A DNA stretch of 64,000 bases from Stratiolaelaps scimitus (GCA_019614645.1 JABWDB010000004.1:24180001-24244000); one strand, 5' to 3'. Numbered from the stretch's first letter, positions 45,360-59,424 are shown. Notes: generated from the letters alone by a model not told the origin. A program made the numbers and translations.

Positions 45360-48300
45360 AAGCGCATCGACGCTCGCTATGGATGATCATCGCTTGAGAC
45401 TCGCGAATTTCGTCCTAGCTAAATATCGTCACATACACTCACACTAACAAAATATGTGAATTGCGTACCACGTATACATCTAGAACACGATATATATACA
45501 CGAAACAACTCGTGACCCCGTATGTGATGTGTTATGATGCGCAATTGACTCCTGTTTATCCGACGACATCGGTTGGCGAGTAGAACTAGCTATTAAAAAT
45601 GTACCACTTATATGTGCGGCTGTGAACTCGCCCGACATATGTCCTTAAATGGGGTCGTTTGTTTCGTCCGTTGTACACGCGCTTTCCATTTGGACTTCTT
45701 CGCCACTCGTTTTTCATAAGATTTCCCTGAAACTGTACCACTGCGTGAACCACTTAGCTGCAGTACCATACTCTATTTCAATTCATCATCAACAATCGTT
45801 GATCGTATGAATGAAATGTTCCGCAATAGTCAAGGTCCATTAATGAATCATACGCGATAGCATAATCATAAGGATTACGTTTGTGGTTAACGATACGTTT
45901 GTTTATGGTTACTAAATCATTCGTCGATAACTGGTCCCATTTCATTTTCTGTGCAATTAGAGAGAGAAACCCCGTGCCTTTTGCCTCTTCTCTGCTTGGT
46001 TCGTCGGTTTTTCTGCTCTGCGAAGTACGATCAGGTAGTATCAGGAATTGAATGACAAGCGAAGCGGGGGCGGATGTGGGACACAACGCTCAGCCAACGA
46101 GAGAGTTGTTCACTTACGCACAAATCCGACCCCTGACTCTGTGTGTTGTGTCTATATAAAATGCTTCGTTCGATCTCTTTTATAATCACAGACAGGGGCC
46201 ACAGACGTCCTTATTTATTTCTACGTCTGTATCAATTGCTATTACATATTATATAAATACATCGCTTGCCTATCTATCTACGTGTCAACCGAACGCCGGA
46301 CGGGGTCCGTCCTTCCTTCAACAATGCGATGGCTACTGGTGGACAAGCGAAGGCTATTACAGGTCCACTTGTGTTTCATCCGAGTGTGTGACAGTGATTC
46401 GCGCATTACTATCCCGGGGATTAAAATGGGATTAAGTTTTAAAAGAAACGCCCATCCCGTAGTCGTCGTTCCAGTGAGAGAAAGCGAACGGGACTGGTTG
46501 TCCCTACGCTCCGCCGCCGAAGCCCTTCCATTGCTGATCTCCTTCTGATTAGGTGGACGGGGCTGATGAGCCCTCCTAGTTTTATCCACCGGATCCTATG
46601 GTCTCGTCGTGCGGCTAGCCCTGATTTGCTCCTGCAGACGCGGTACCCGTTACCGCTGGCGCATTGCGAACTTTCCCGGTCTGGACGTGGGCAAGGTTTT
46701 ATTTCTGTCGTTACCCCGCTGAGCTTCTGCATCTCGATGCAATATCACACGGGCATCCAGTAGAGTATTAAGCAATGACGCGACTCTGTTTCACAACGAC
46801 GAAATGTCTCTCCAGAGGAAGATGTAAGGAGAGAATGCTGTGAGTATCTCGCAGTGTGGTTTAAATACGCTCATCTCAAACTGCGGTAACGAGGCCACTG
46901 CAAGGTGAATATCACGGGAGTGCTTACTCATTGCTGATCCACGCTGCGACTACAACACCATGCTGGATCGTAACCGGTAATACGGCACGGCTATAGTATG
47001 TCAAGACAGCATTTATATAATGCCCCTTGCATTGTCGTTCATGCTGGCGCGGATCCATCAATACCGCCTCGACGCTAGAAGCTACTGAGTTTAGTTTTAG
47101 ATACATAGCCATATGTAAATCTCTGCTGATTTCCAGACTAAGACTCGATTTCATATTTGGCAATCACAATTACAATAACTGCAGGCTGTCAATGGCTAAC
47201 TAGGGTGTTGTTGGACGGGGTGTTGTTCAACAGACCTATATGGAGGTAGGGAATTTCTCCCAACCTGATTGCTCGCTAGCTGCGTTTGGCGAGTTCTCAG
47301 TTGACTCATTGTGGGAGTACACAAGTCATACTGGTTCGCGGTGGTGACCCAACGATCGAACACGATGTATTCACAGATAGGAGTTTTGATCAGAGATGTC
47401 CGTACTTCTGGTCGATACTCAGAGAATGGTGCATTTCTTTGACAGACCAAAACGTTTTGTCTTTAAGTGAACTATATACCCATATTATGAGTACACATCC
47501 TTATTATTTCACCGGCAGTATATTTATCCCATTATAGAAATACGCTGAGGGGCAGGGAGCAAGGAACTGAGCAACGGTGTTTTTTTAATGTTCTTTTAGG
47601 TTTAGTTGATATATTATAATTCTTCATGAACAAAAAACAAGTAGTTGATTGTGTAGGGCAACGTCGCATGCGTTTTTCGCACAACAATCATTTTAATAAA
47701 CAGTGATGACGCATTTTACAATGTAATCCATTGCTGGAACCTGTAATATCGTTCTGAAAGTATAGTTTGTATCAATATGTAGCGTGCAGTTTGAATCCTC
47801 CGAGTGGCTTATTGAACACTCATCTTGAAGTCTAGATGCACCGGTCCAGCCGTCATCTCTTGAAAAAGCCTTCGATCTCAACTCATTGTTAACGACAGAA
47901 CTGACCGTCTCTCTGTTCGACAACCATGTGATTCAACCACCACCGACTGTCAAGCAAGGGGCTCATGAACTCGGTTCATTTCTAAATGAGACTATGTTAC
48001 TATTTCCACAGTCAACTATGACCCGAACAGAAGCATAAGAAGAATGCTTGCCTCATCCGGCAGCGAATCACTATGTTACCACAGCGGACCATGGCGCGAC
48101 AAAAGTATCTTACCAAATCGAGTTGGCAGTCCACAGGTCTCTGTCGTTCTGTTGCAATATTAACCGGCGCAATTACAATCTGAGCTGCCTGCTTACAAAT
48201 TGATGAATGCCGACACTAGGGACACCTAGCGTGGGGTTTCGCAATGAAACTGTCCCAGTGGAATGGGCTCGATGGAGCTCAATCCGACGCCTACCATTAG

Positions 48301-49269
48301 GTGAGGTGGAAATAACCCACCGAGGAGCTTCGCAGCAGGCATTCAAGGGTCATACTCTTTAGTACAAAAATATATGGCAATCTCACTGCCATATCTGCTA
48401 TTGATGTTTGTTATTTTGATCGTTTATGTATGCGACAGTGACTATTTCCCTTTTACTATAGGAAGAGCCGTTCGCCTCGTTTCTTTACTATCCTACACCG
48501 GCACGAGATTTAGGTACTACTACACGAGTTGAGTTTTAGTGCTTCTGTGCAGGCGTCGTTCGTCGAATAGTGTCAGTGCAGAACTTTAATACGTTCCACA
48601 TCATGGCATTGGCTTAACTTTAGCAAAGAGCTCTGCGTAGTGTTTGTCTTCGGTCTAAACCATCACGAACTTTGTAGTCCTCTACCCTTGCCACTCACAG
48701 AGATTTTAGGAAAATGTCTGCACGGAAACCAAGACAAAGAAGCTCCTACTCGATATATGTTCTCGCAGATCAGCGATTCCACATGTTCTTGAATTGTGGC
48801 ATTATCTCCAGTGGAAAGTGAGTGCGTCATCTGGCCGGCTCTCAGATTGAACAGCTTCGTAATCACTGATATTTATAATCACCGTGGATGTGTGCCCGGG
48901 ACTAAGATCGAGTGTCGCGGTAGCCACAGCTGTCAATGAATGTCCTCGATAGGTGATAGTGCCCTAGCCGTGTCACCAGAGACATTTATTGTGTAGTCTA
49001 CATTGAATACTACCCAAATTTAGCTTTGTTGCCGTCTGTTCATCACCTGCTGTATTCATTACATCTGGTGACGTTAGCAGTAGATTGCGCCATCCATTTC
49101 ATATCGTTTAAAGTGTGAGTACTAATTATAGGAGAGCAAATAGGCTGCCCGTAGACACAGTATCATGTACTGACTTTCCACCGAAACCGGCTTATGTTTC
49201 AATGTATGTTCAATTCGAAAAATGAGACATGCGTTTTTTTCACCCTTTCGGGACATGTAACCATTCAAT

Positions 49270-49301
<32 letters not shown>

Positions 49302-51220
49302 TGCGCATCTAGGCGTTTATCTGGTTTACCTTCCAAGGCAATAAACTGATGACCAGCTCGGCCAGCGGCGTGCATAAATGCGACCTTATAGCTATTCATA
49401 GCATACAGTTTATGATAGCGACCATTATCCTATCATAAAACAAGGATCCACGCTGATTCAGGTTTGATTCGTACGACTGCAGCGTCAAGATGTAGGGTCA
49501 ACGAGTTCATGAACTATATAAGCGCATGTTTTTAGTCGCAGGTCAATTCTTCCTTATGTAGAAGCTGGCCTACGTAGAATACGAACATCTTCGCGAGCTC
49601 CTTTGTTCAAAAACACGCGACGACAAATTTGACAGAAGAAACTGCTGGCTAGTTAGCGAACATGCTCTATTTTTGTTAGAAGTCATTCCAAGGTCCTTGT
49701 TCTTTCTACAAATCTTTGGTTATTTATGTAGTGCTATGTGTGTGTGTGTGTGTATACAAGCTGTTTACTCACCTTTCTAAGTCGCATGTCTATATTCAAC
49801 AGCAGGAGTATACTAATCACAACAGTAGACCTTAGGCAGTTGACTCGAATATACGATTCCATCGAGACACATGACAATGCGGCTCGCAGACGCCCGACAG
49901 AGCATAACCCGACAAGCGCTAAACTCAACTGCCTATTATATATTTCATACGTGCAAAACGCTACAGCCAATATTTCGCTTAGTGAAATTTAACGTTTTTT
50001 TATACGATGAAGGCGTGTAAGCGTGCCCTCCCTTCGTGTTTAGCCTCGTGACTGTGACGATAGTGATAACGACCTCCGTAAGCATCCTACTAGAACCAGT
50101 AGGTATATGTGAATTACGAAATAAATCTAGTTCAAGTATTTTCTCTTCCAGAAAGAAGCTGAAGCTCAGAGGTCGTTATTATTTATTATGAAGGTAGGTC
50201 TGGCTGGACGGCGTTCCTGCGATAAGGGCCACCCATCGAGCGACGGTGGCCGACGTAGACGTCGTCGCCGTAGCGGTGATCGCAGCCGGACGGCAGCCGG
50301 ACGGCAGCCGCGACGTCGGGGGTGTCAGTAGGGGGGGCCGGGGGTGGCCTCGTATAGGACAGGGCACGTATAGCACTACACAGTAGAGCGAAGAACGCGG
50401 TCGAGTCTGCTCGGTCCGCCGGACCAGCAGGGGTTGGGTTAGATCTAGGGCTCGGGTGGGTGTGAGCCCAGCGGGGGCGAGAGATGGGATGGCATGGGGT
50501 CTTTTCTAGATGGTTATTACATCGTCGTTCTTCAGGCCTTCAGCATCATGGAGGCAAATGTAGCGTGAAGATAGGGCGTCAGCCGTTACGTGGCTCACGG
50601 TGGTGGCGCGGCCGGCGGCAGCGGCGCTGGAGGCATCACCCGTGGCAGCGGCTGCTATTAGAGAGCACTGGCCTTCTTCTGGAACGGTTGGCTGCTGGTT
50701 GGCTGGGATACACGCGTGGGGCTTCAGCTAGGAGCTGCTTCGAGCTGGTTTCGGGGAACTGCCAAACGCACGGGATTGGGTCATTCTGACAGCTCTCTCT
50801 CTCTCTCTCTTTCTCTCCGTCCTTCGTCGTCTTTGCTGGATACCCCATCACATATCCTGTCTGATAGCACCGCGCGCCAGGAACGCCGACATCCTGAAAG
50901 CCGACATCCTTGCCTGTGCTATGCAATCGGGAGAGCGGCCGCAGCGGTGCCGGGTCCCAACCCGCTCCGAAGCCGGCGGCTGGGTTCCTCCATGCTGATC
51001 CTGTGCGCGCTTTCTCGTGCGCGTACTGCAGGATAGCGGACAGCCGGGTTTGGCAGCTGGAAGCTGGCAAAGTGTGGGATTCTGAAATTCATACAGCGCA
51101 CTCGCGGTGTCGTAATACGAACAAATGTGCTGTAACGAGATATATATGTATATGTCTGCGTGAAGATAAATGCGTCGAAATGCCGCTTACACGATTGTAT
51201 AATCTCGTTCATATCGTGGT
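45360..51220. other. Long stretch without a supported gene
   Basis: Contains (TA)n at 49273-49302, (GT)n at 49736-49754 and (CT)n at 50791-50816, with GC-rich DNA at 50180-51060. Two ATG-less frames look somewhat protein-like: 47286-47537 on + (VLSLSELYTHIMSTHPYY) and 47693-47923 on - (SRDDGWTGASRLQDEC). No splice partner was found for either. Confidence 0.35.
49273..49302. repeat. (TA)n microsatellite
   Basis: About 15 TA units. Confidence 0.95.
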
Positions 51221-51227
51221 GGCTCGG

Positions 51228-51266
51228 TATAAAAACGTATGCTGCTCGCCCATCTACGTTCAGTCA
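51228..51266 (+). promoter_or_regulatory. TATA box plus initiator TCAGTC
   Basis: TATAAAAA at 51228-51235 is followed by TTCAGTCAC, with the initiator A at 51262. The initiator matches the arthropod consensus TCAGT exactly. The spacing (34 bases from the T of TATA) is slightly long. A short ATG frame of 18 codons starts about 50 bases downstream. A possible target is the coding-like region at 52.1-52.5 kb. Confidence 0.4.
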
Positions 51267-52318
51267 CACTCTGCTGTAATAGGCAGCAATTAATAATAAT
51301 AATAGCGAATAAATGAGTACGTCCCGTTCCGACTATCGCTTGCGCAGCGATTATAAACTAATATCTTGATCAGGTGCTATTGCCGATAGCTGGTCTACTG
51401 TCGACTATTTTCAGAGGGTACTTGTGAACTGCTGATCGTCTTCATCTGACACCAGCACGTATCTGCTGGCCGTGTGATGTAAATAGATATGTTCGCGTCT
51501 CTGCGTCTCACTGTTCAATCACCTGGCTAGTGCGGGCTCGTAATCATTCCTGCTCTCGTCCACGCCTTGGTCATTCTTACTTTCCGGAGCTCGCTCGTTC
51601 AACGTCTATTATTCATTAATGGAGCGATCATTTCCCAAGAGGCCATTTCCACGTCCACTTGAGAGATTCGTCGGTCGACGATCAGTCCCTATACAAATGC
51701 TCTCAGCAGGAACAATAGAGCAACAGAGGCAGAGGCACTCGCTCCATGTCAAATGATTAAAGTATATACCCGGCGACAGATTGTTCGCGGGGAGACCTAC
51801 TGCCGCCCGTAGCCACAGTACGCCCCGCTTGGCGCCTCTTTACGCCCAAGCTCTCCAATGTGCCTGCTTCCATATACAATATATTGTACCACTCGAAGTA
51901 GATGAATGAACGCTAACGGTACACAAGACGATGCAAGTACCACTCAGCAAAAATGTACCATAATACTATATTTCCACCTCGCCACAAGGAACGATAGAGG
52001 AACGTGGACGGATCTCGCCTTTTGCTCTTGACACAAATCATATAATGCACGTACAATATGCACGACGATTTGATTGAGACCACAGCCGCGATTTGGGACC
52101 GTATGGCATTCAGGCGATGGCTGGTCCGCCGGAGCACATTCGTTGGAAGGGAGCTCCAATAAGGGCAATATATCATGGTTTATATGCCATTGGTCTCTCC
52201 ATTGCCGCCGGCTAGCAGAGATGCAGAAAAGACGACAGATGGATGAACCTGATAAGAATCCGGCCGGAATCCTCTCAGCGGATCAAGGAGAATTAGAGTC
52301 AGAGGCAACGGTACTTAG

Positions 52319-52513
52319 AAAACGGAACGGAAAATAGCCGGGGACGGTATAAAAATTGTACAAACTAACGGGACTTTTGCAGAGAATTTTATGACACGCA
52401 GCGGCGACGACCAAGATGACGACGAGTTCGAGGACGCCACCGTCCGACTAACCCCGTCGAGGAACGAGGCAAAACATCGTAAAAAGAAGGAATTACGACG
52501 GGATAATTTGTAA
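52319..52513 (+). CDS. Candidate terminal exon with acidic then basic tail
   Basis: Open for 64 codons after an acceptor-like TACTTAG to TAA 52511-52513. The peptide reads RKIAGDGIKIVQTNGTF, then a strongly acidic block (SGDDQDDDEFEDATVR), then a basic end (AKHRKKKELRRDNL). Such composition is not expected by chance. AATAAA at 52785-52790 may be the poly(A) signal. Upstream, at 52086-52214, another open piece contains a hydrophobic segment (IYHGLYAIGLSIAAG) in a different frame. The connection between them is unclear, and I could not build a full model. Confidence 0.35.
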   Translation, partial: KTERKIAGDGIKIVQTNGTFAENFMTRSGDDQDDDEFEDATVRLTPSRNEAKHRKKKELRRDNL

Positions 52514-52799
52514 TTTACGAGCGACGCTCTTGTTCCTGCATTTTCCACACGTTTGTATCTTTCCGATGTGCGCAGTTCCTCTTTCGACAGACTCCAGCTG
52601 AATATCTGGGCGAGGCAGCACGTCAGCGACGTCGCGGAGTGAAGGAGAGGAAGTTATGTCAAGAATGACAATGAACGTTGTGATGAAGAGAGTTTTAGGA
52701 AGTTTCCCGTAATCAGTCGCAAAGCTGGACAGGTCAGCTTTTGAGTCATTGTTCAAGAGGCAGTTAATCAGTAAGGTTCATTTGAATAAAGGCATGCTT

Positions 52800-53230
52800 G
52801 TATTGTGTGATAAGGAATCGTCGGTGTCGACCCCCCACAGATGCAATGAGTCGAACATATTTCCATTGATGGTTCTCTTATTAAATCACACAATCTCCCC
52901 CTAACGGAAACCAGCAGGGATATTATTAATGAATATATAAAATTATTTACTTAATTACAAATAAATGTTTATGTAAATTGTAAATTGGGTCTGAAATCCT
53001 ATGAAATAACCCGTCGTGCATCTCAAATTTAAGTGTCATTTGGAAAGTGCAACCCCATAATCATCGATCGGAGTTCGCTTTTCGAATACTAGCAGAATGC
53101 AGCGGAAGTCGTCGTAGCATTCACTAAAGGAAAATCAACCCGGCCGAACATTTGGTGTGACATCAGCGGGCTTCCCTTCAAAGAGCTCTCGGAGAAACGA
53201 TTGGATGATCAATAATGGACATCTACCGGC
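52800..53230. other. Unresolved coding-like fragments on the minus strand
   Basis: Minus-strand frames read PLLIIQSFLRELFEGKPADV and, after a stop and frame change, ECYDDFRCILLVFEKRTPI. They look like pieces of a decayed gene or element. No family can be named. Confidence 0.2.
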
Positions 53231-53235
53231 ATTAG

Positions 53236-53616
53236 CCTGAAAGGGTTCAACAGGAAGTCAAAGAACAGCGCCCCATAGCAGTAATCAACAGGGGCAAGTC
53301 CAATTTCGTTTCGGAGCGATGCTCGTACACATCACCGACGGCACCCTGGAGAGAGAACCTTAATTGGTACCCGGCCGTATTCATCGGATCTTGCTTTGTC
53401 CCTCTGTCACCAGTTTCGATCGCAGATCAACCTTTCAAATTGTCTGTCTCGTTGAACGCGTTCTCCGTTGGACAGCCTAGAAGTTCGCCCAGGTCGTTCC
53501 TTTGCGCTCGCCCCGGAAAACCCCGTTTAACAAGGGGTTGGTTGGTTGGTTTCCTCGGTGCCGGCTTCCAAGGCAAAGAAAAACAGGACCTTCGTAGACG
53601 AGCGGGACTTGGATAA
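53236..53616 (+). other. ATG-less open frame of 126 codons, strand ambiguous
   Basis: On + the frame is open from 53236 to TAA 53614-53616. On - one frame is nearly open over the same bases, broken by a single TGA, and contains AGYQLRFSLQGAVGDVYEHR. A GGTT repeat and the palindrome CCCC-GTTTAACAA-GGGG lie at 53520-53551. Sense cannot be decided from the sequence alone. Confidence 0.2.
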
Positions 53617-53699
53617 CTGGCACATCTCCCGTGTGTCGCTTCAGTTCTATTTAAAGCCCGAGCCCAAGGACAAGATGGCCTGACGATAGAGCAGGACTA

Positions 53700-55232
53700 G
53701 ATAAATTACGAGGAGCGCTTTTACGTCCGCCCCTTTATTCAATGAATTGACGTAGAGCTCTGACAGCTGGCGTGGAATATCTTCGCTTATGGTAAAAGAC
53801 CAATGACTACAGAGACGAAACGGCTTGAAGTAAACATCAGGTAGAAAGAAGTGCTGCTCTGAGAGGAGACGCCCCGATGAATCAGTCCATAATTCGCTTA
53901 CTCCTCATAGTAATAGTAGTAATGGTGGTAGTTGTAGTGGTAATGTGATCATGCCAATTGAGCAATCTGCATACATGAATGGCCGTGGCAGATCCAGCAC
54001 TCGCAAGCCGTCAATTGGTGAGAGCCAATTTTTCCTATGAGCAATTTCGAACTTCGTTTTGGACGACGGTCTCATGTAGTTGGCGGCTAGTTTATTCATG
54101 GAGAAAAGATAAGTACAATCGAAGAGAAATTAGGGTCAGATATAATATATGAATCATTGAATTCAACTTCATGGCAACTCGATCACGTATCGCCACCACA
54201 TGCCAGACGGGTTAATACTATAATATTATAAACGAACAGGAAGGAGGCAACCAGAAATATATAATGAGTAACAAATAATGTATCACAGAATTATAATGAT
54301 ACGAATATAATCTCTGTCAACTCTTCTATTCAATCAGCTATCCGCGTAGCTTTTGTAGCGTAGTGTTATGGTAAGCTTGTTCAAGAATCAGCACCGAAAC
54401 CTATATAGGATTTGTATTAACAGTGTATTCGAACACGGCAAAATAATACCACTATAATTGCCTACTATAGTTTCTCCAGTAGCTACTGTAATTTCCCTCA
54501 ACTGACTTCCCTCCTCTACGGGTGTGGCTGCCAAAAACGGATGCGACTCGGATTAACAGTGTTTCTCTTCTTATCTACGGCATATCTGAATACAAGTTGT
54601 TGCCCTTTACCAGGGCGGCGGATGGGTTGCGATATATAAATAACATTTATTCAATTAATCACACGCTCTCTGGCATCACAGTGTTCCTATCAGTAGCAGG
54701 TTGATGCTTCCGAATCCGAGTTGCACAACTTTGCGCTACACAGACAGAACTAGAAGGGGGAATGGGACTTAGCGTGTCACGGCTGTGTGCGTTCAGCTAT
54801 CTGCTCCTTGACCCATATCATCTTTCTCCAGCCGGCGAGCGTGAAAGGGTCGCGGATTACGTTTGGTGCGGGGCACGCTGTGGAACAGTGAAACTGTCTG
54901 ACTTGGACAGGCCGAGATAACCTCCCTCTAACCCGCTCTCTATTTCTCCTCACCTCGTCTACCTTCCCTGCGTCACGGATCTAGTAGCGCCTACGTCATG
55001 CCATCTGATCAACAGGAAAAAAGAACGGAGGGGAATCTTTATGAAGAGGTTGAGCCTGTAGTTACCAGTAGTTAACTACAATATTTGAAAGAATTACGTG
55101 GAGCGAAATGGGAATAGGAACATTTCATCTTTATTTGTGATTTGTGTTTCATTCCTTAACAGTTGGGAAACTATCCAAAAGTTATTAGTATTCTACGCCT
55201 GAGTCTTGTGGATCTTTGGAACTATATACATT

Positions 55233-55279
<47 letters not shown>

Positions 55280-58000
55280 TCAAGAGGTCCAAAAGTTGAA
55301 GTAGAATGCGCTCCATCGAGGTCAGCTCGCTCCATACTTTTGAGTGAGATGGAACTTCGTGGGGGACCGTCTTGTCGTGAGGTCACGAAGATTTTAGCAA
55401 CAAATCTTTCAACTATGCGGTTGACGCTCGGTTTCGGCGAGAATGAGCGCTTTCCACACTACAAATAATCTGCGACCAAGAGATTCCTACCTCTCACAAA
55501 TAATTATAACCATAATTAGGGTCCACGGTACACCGTTAGCAGAGGGTGCCCCTATATCTATACACATGCAGAGTGTGCATGAACAGGCACAAGTGTCCGT
55601 TCGTGATGTAACCGGTTACCTCGTGTACCTAATATAACAGGGCGGATATGGTTCGGCACAACGCTTGTTGGCTTAATGCCACACCCCACTCACACAGCAT
55701 TCGTACAAGGCAGACATAGCTGGCTGGCCGGCTTACTTCGAGCAGCCCAATAGAGGAAGGTCGCGATATTTATTGTCCTTGTGGCGCTCTTTTTATAGCA
55801 GCTGCAGCAAGTTGTTGCTGTTGCTACCGCTTCGACGCCTTCCGTTTGCTATCGGTCTGGCCCCCCGGGGACACCCTTCCTATAGAAACCCCGTTACGAA
55901 TCGGGGCCAACTACTCGTGTTCATTGTACAGGCGAGGGCCTTTCCCAGTTTGGTCATCGCCTCTACCTCCCCTACGCTGCCCCAGGTGCATTGACCAGAT
56001 GTACGCCGCAAGGCTTCTTCAGGTTGCGATTCGGTTGCCTTTTTGTATGCTTGCGTGAGCTCTTTCAGATATTGCGTCGTTTATAGTATTACCAGACGAC
56101 AGGTTCCACCACCGACAAAGCTCCCGCGGCAATGGGGGCGGCTTTAGGGCGCCGCCACTATCCGGACGTTACTGCAGCTGAATTTGGGTCAGGTAGCGAT
56201 TCATTTTGAGTATCAGATATAAAATGTGGTCTCATTTTTCGAAATTTTCCTTTTCCAGCTCACCGACGAATTTTCCAATTGAAGCACATCGTGTGATTAC
56301 TACGACTAGGATGTATTAGAAGGGATATACAAATAGAGAGGCGTGCATAGGTGCATCTATGCACTGATTAAAGAGGACTTAATTTAATTATCTCTCCGGC
56401 GACAAATGAGGAGCATCTCTAGGGGCGCTTTGATCCGAAGTTAATAAGCTCGTACAGACAGTCTCGTTAACAATTGATTACTATTTGTCACAGATATGGC
56501 AAATGACATCAAAGGGACAACGAACACTAATTTTGCTGAGATATCCAATAACAAGGTATAGACAGAGCGAGGGAACAATATAATAAGATAAACATTAGAT
56601 TGAGAGATTCGATTCACTTCCAACATCTTAAGGGAATGGTAATGGCTAGTGTGCACGCATCAAAGAATAATTAAAACGTGAATTGAATCGAGTTTACGAC
56701 ATACTTTTTTCTAATAATAGTTTTTCATAATTCACGTATGATTTTCAGCGCGAGAAAAACAATGGGTCACCGATATGCCTATCGCTTTTGACTTGCCCTT
56801 GAATTCGCCAGGCCCAAGTGGACAAAACATCAGTGTATATGGCGTCCCCCAGTGACTTTTTAAAGTCCCCCTCTTTTCTAATGAACCGAAAAATCATTAG
56901 GTGATTCACCTGATGACTCTTGTCTAAGATATTCCATTAATTTACCTGCTCTCTAAAAGATAGACACACACACACACACACGCGTATGTGGTTGGGTATG
57001 CGTAAGCATACATACGAGAGCGGCCATATTCACATAAACGTCTAGCCTATAACCTATTTCTCAGATCGTTCCTGCTGTTGTTATTCTTGTCGATGTAGTT
57101 GCAAGTGTCGTCGCTAGCGTCGTTTATCGTCCCAGCTGTTGTTATTGTTGTTGATGTCGTTTCTGCTCGTTCTACTGCTGCAAAATATTGCACTTTCGGT
57201 TGGCTATTTTTCGCGCTGTTAGACACCCAATGGCAGTTTGTTGCTGGTATTCGTCCGCTGGCGGCAGCGACAGCGGGAGCGGCATCTGTTCGAAATGCAG
57301 ACAGAAAGAGGAGCCATTCTACATCAGCCCGCTCCCCGGCTTCTCTACGGTTTCCTCTACTGTTGAGAGACCTCGTCTTCCCCCCTCTCTCTCTCTGTCT
57401 CTCCCTCTCTCTGAAGTGTGGATCGCTCGGGGGTTCTCTACACGCCATAAAGTCATCGTTGCCACGGCCGACGCCCACTGTCCCAGCCTGTCCACACCGC
57501 CCTACACTGCCCTGGCGGTGTAGTGCCAGGCGCACAAACTGTGCCGCTTCAATTGCGCTGCTCAGCAAGTGCAGCCCCACCGGGCGACTCCTGGGCCCGG
57601 CTCCTCCATTACGGCTCACGGTCGCTAAACAGCTCAGCGCTGCATTGGTCCAGCACGCTACTGGGTTCAAGATCGCTCACATGTATACATATATATATAT
57701 ATGTATGTATGATGTGTGCAAGCGTGTGTGCGTCGTGCTGAGTGTGCATTGCGAGCGAGCAAAAAATGAGCATATGGCAACGTTAGTCGTTGTAGTGCTA
57801 CAGGAAAATAGACAGCCTTCTACACTGTTGCATTTTGAGGGCGTCGAGCGCCAAACAGGAAGTAACTGCCACGGTGGATGAGAAGGCGGCAGTGCCGTTC
57901 GTCTCTCGAGCGAGCGGAGTAACAATAATGTATCCATTATTCGTTTGCTGCCTCTTTAACGTTGCTATAATACGCTAGCCAGCTGTTACTAACTATGGGG
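53700..58000. other. Long stretch without a supported gene
   Basis: (TA)n at 55236-55276, (CA)n at 56964-56981 and (CT)n at 57382-57412. GC-richer DNA at 57.1-57.9 kb gives overlapping long frames on both strands that I reject as composition artefacts. Confidence 0.4.
55236..55276. repeat. (TA)n microsatellite
   Basis: About 20 TA units, the longest in the window. Confidence 0.95.
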
Positions 58001-58008
58001 CTAACTGT

Positions 58009-58059
58009 ACGTAATGCTCTGAATATATGATAATATATTCAGGGTGTACTACATTACGT
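58009..58059. repeat. Nested inverted repeat, possible MITE relic
   Basis: An inner perfect hairpin (58019-58042, CTGAATATAT, GATA loop) is enclosed by outer arms ACGTAATG (58009-58016) and CATTACGT (58052-58059). The right side reads TTCAGGGTG, a start seen in some Tc1/mariner-like ends. Confidence 0.7.
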
Positions 58060-59424
58060 GAAATGTTGAAGGGTAGTATTGGGGGGGAAAGCTCATACAA
58101 TTCATGGAGTATTTTTGAAGATTTGCTTTGAAGGACTGGCGGGTTCGTCGTAATAAATCATAGCAAAAATTCGACGATTTTACGCCAAAATTCGAGCAGA
58201 GATGCATTGCTATTGATTTCTTTATTTATTTATTTATTTATTTTTTGCACTATTATGAATACAATAATACATTTATATATATATGTATATAAACCACAAT
58301 GATCTAGTGGCGGTCGCGGCTAGAACACACATGTTTCACCGGCCTGAGTCAGCTAACTATTGTTCAGTGTAGGTGACGAATCTCTTCAACAGGATCAATC
58401 CTTCGCTGTTGCGACAGCCGATCTATTATGCACAAGATGACGCAATCTCCTTGGGTTGGTTCCAAAACGACGTTGCCAGCCGTCAAATGTCATGCCCACT
58501 AGATTTTCTTATTTTAGATCGTAATTTCCTTGCTACTGAAGGCGCCAAAGTCGCCGGCGACGTTCCCAGCGTGGCTCTGTCTCTTCGATAAACAGCATTA
58601 TTTTAATGTCACACGCAGTTCGCTTACAACGTCATTAGCTCACAGAACAGCCCCGAGTTCAGCTGAAGTATACATAGAAAGAAAAGCCGAGCAGCGAATT
58701 AGAATCTCAAAGATGTCCCCTCCATCGAAGCGAAGAGTCTGAAGGTCGCAACAGAGACGTTGCCTCATTACACTGCTGTTATTTTTTTATTGCGAGTATG
58801 TGCTCGTATGTAAGCGACCTATGGGCAGACAATACAACCAGTGTTGAAGAGAGTGTCATTGTAGCTAGTATCCAGTGTGGTTTTAGTATAGTCTGTCGAG
58901 ATTTGAAGTTTGCTCAAAATGAGCACCTTGGAAGACAGAGAACTCAGTGCACTGTTCCGTTGTTGCAAGCCGAGTCAACGGACGACCGACCCGAGAAGAG
59001 GCGCAACCAGAAATCTAACCACTGTCTCGCCGCCTTGGGTAGATACCACTGAAGTTTCTTGAATGCCTGAATGTCGTATTCATTTTAAAAGACATATTTA
59101 GCTTTATAATAGAAGATGTTGTACGTGTCCTGCCATAATATTTGTCGGGCTCATTTTCATGGAAACTGGCACAAGTATCTAGTTCGAGGTAGTACACTAA
59201 TAGTTACGGTCCACCTTGGCGAAACGATGACTAATCTGTAGTTGATGTGACTGCCACTCTACCCAGATGAATACCTTAATGACGTGACGCCCCGGCTTGC
59301 ATAATACGCTTTGTTTTTTAAAGTTATTCGTTAGAACAAACAAACAACCAAGCAAAATATTGATAATATTATATTGGATATGTAGACCAGAATTAAGTAA
59401 CTTACCCTTGACGATTTAAATCGG

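Noticed and set aside
52356..52391. 36-base GT-AG intron in the 52.3 kb exon
   Set aside because: The frame is open without splicing and the size is below a usable intron, although a CTAAC-like branch site is present.
53236..53680. Kinase-like glycine loop (LQGAVGDVYEH) on -
   Set aside because: Only a short local resemblance; none of the other kinase motifs follow and stops interrupt the frame.
57047..57881. Long open frames on both strands (207 and 260 codons)
   Set aside because: They overlap each other, run through CT/GA repeats and GC-rich DNA, have no domain and no plausible start or splice pattern. Their length comes from composition.
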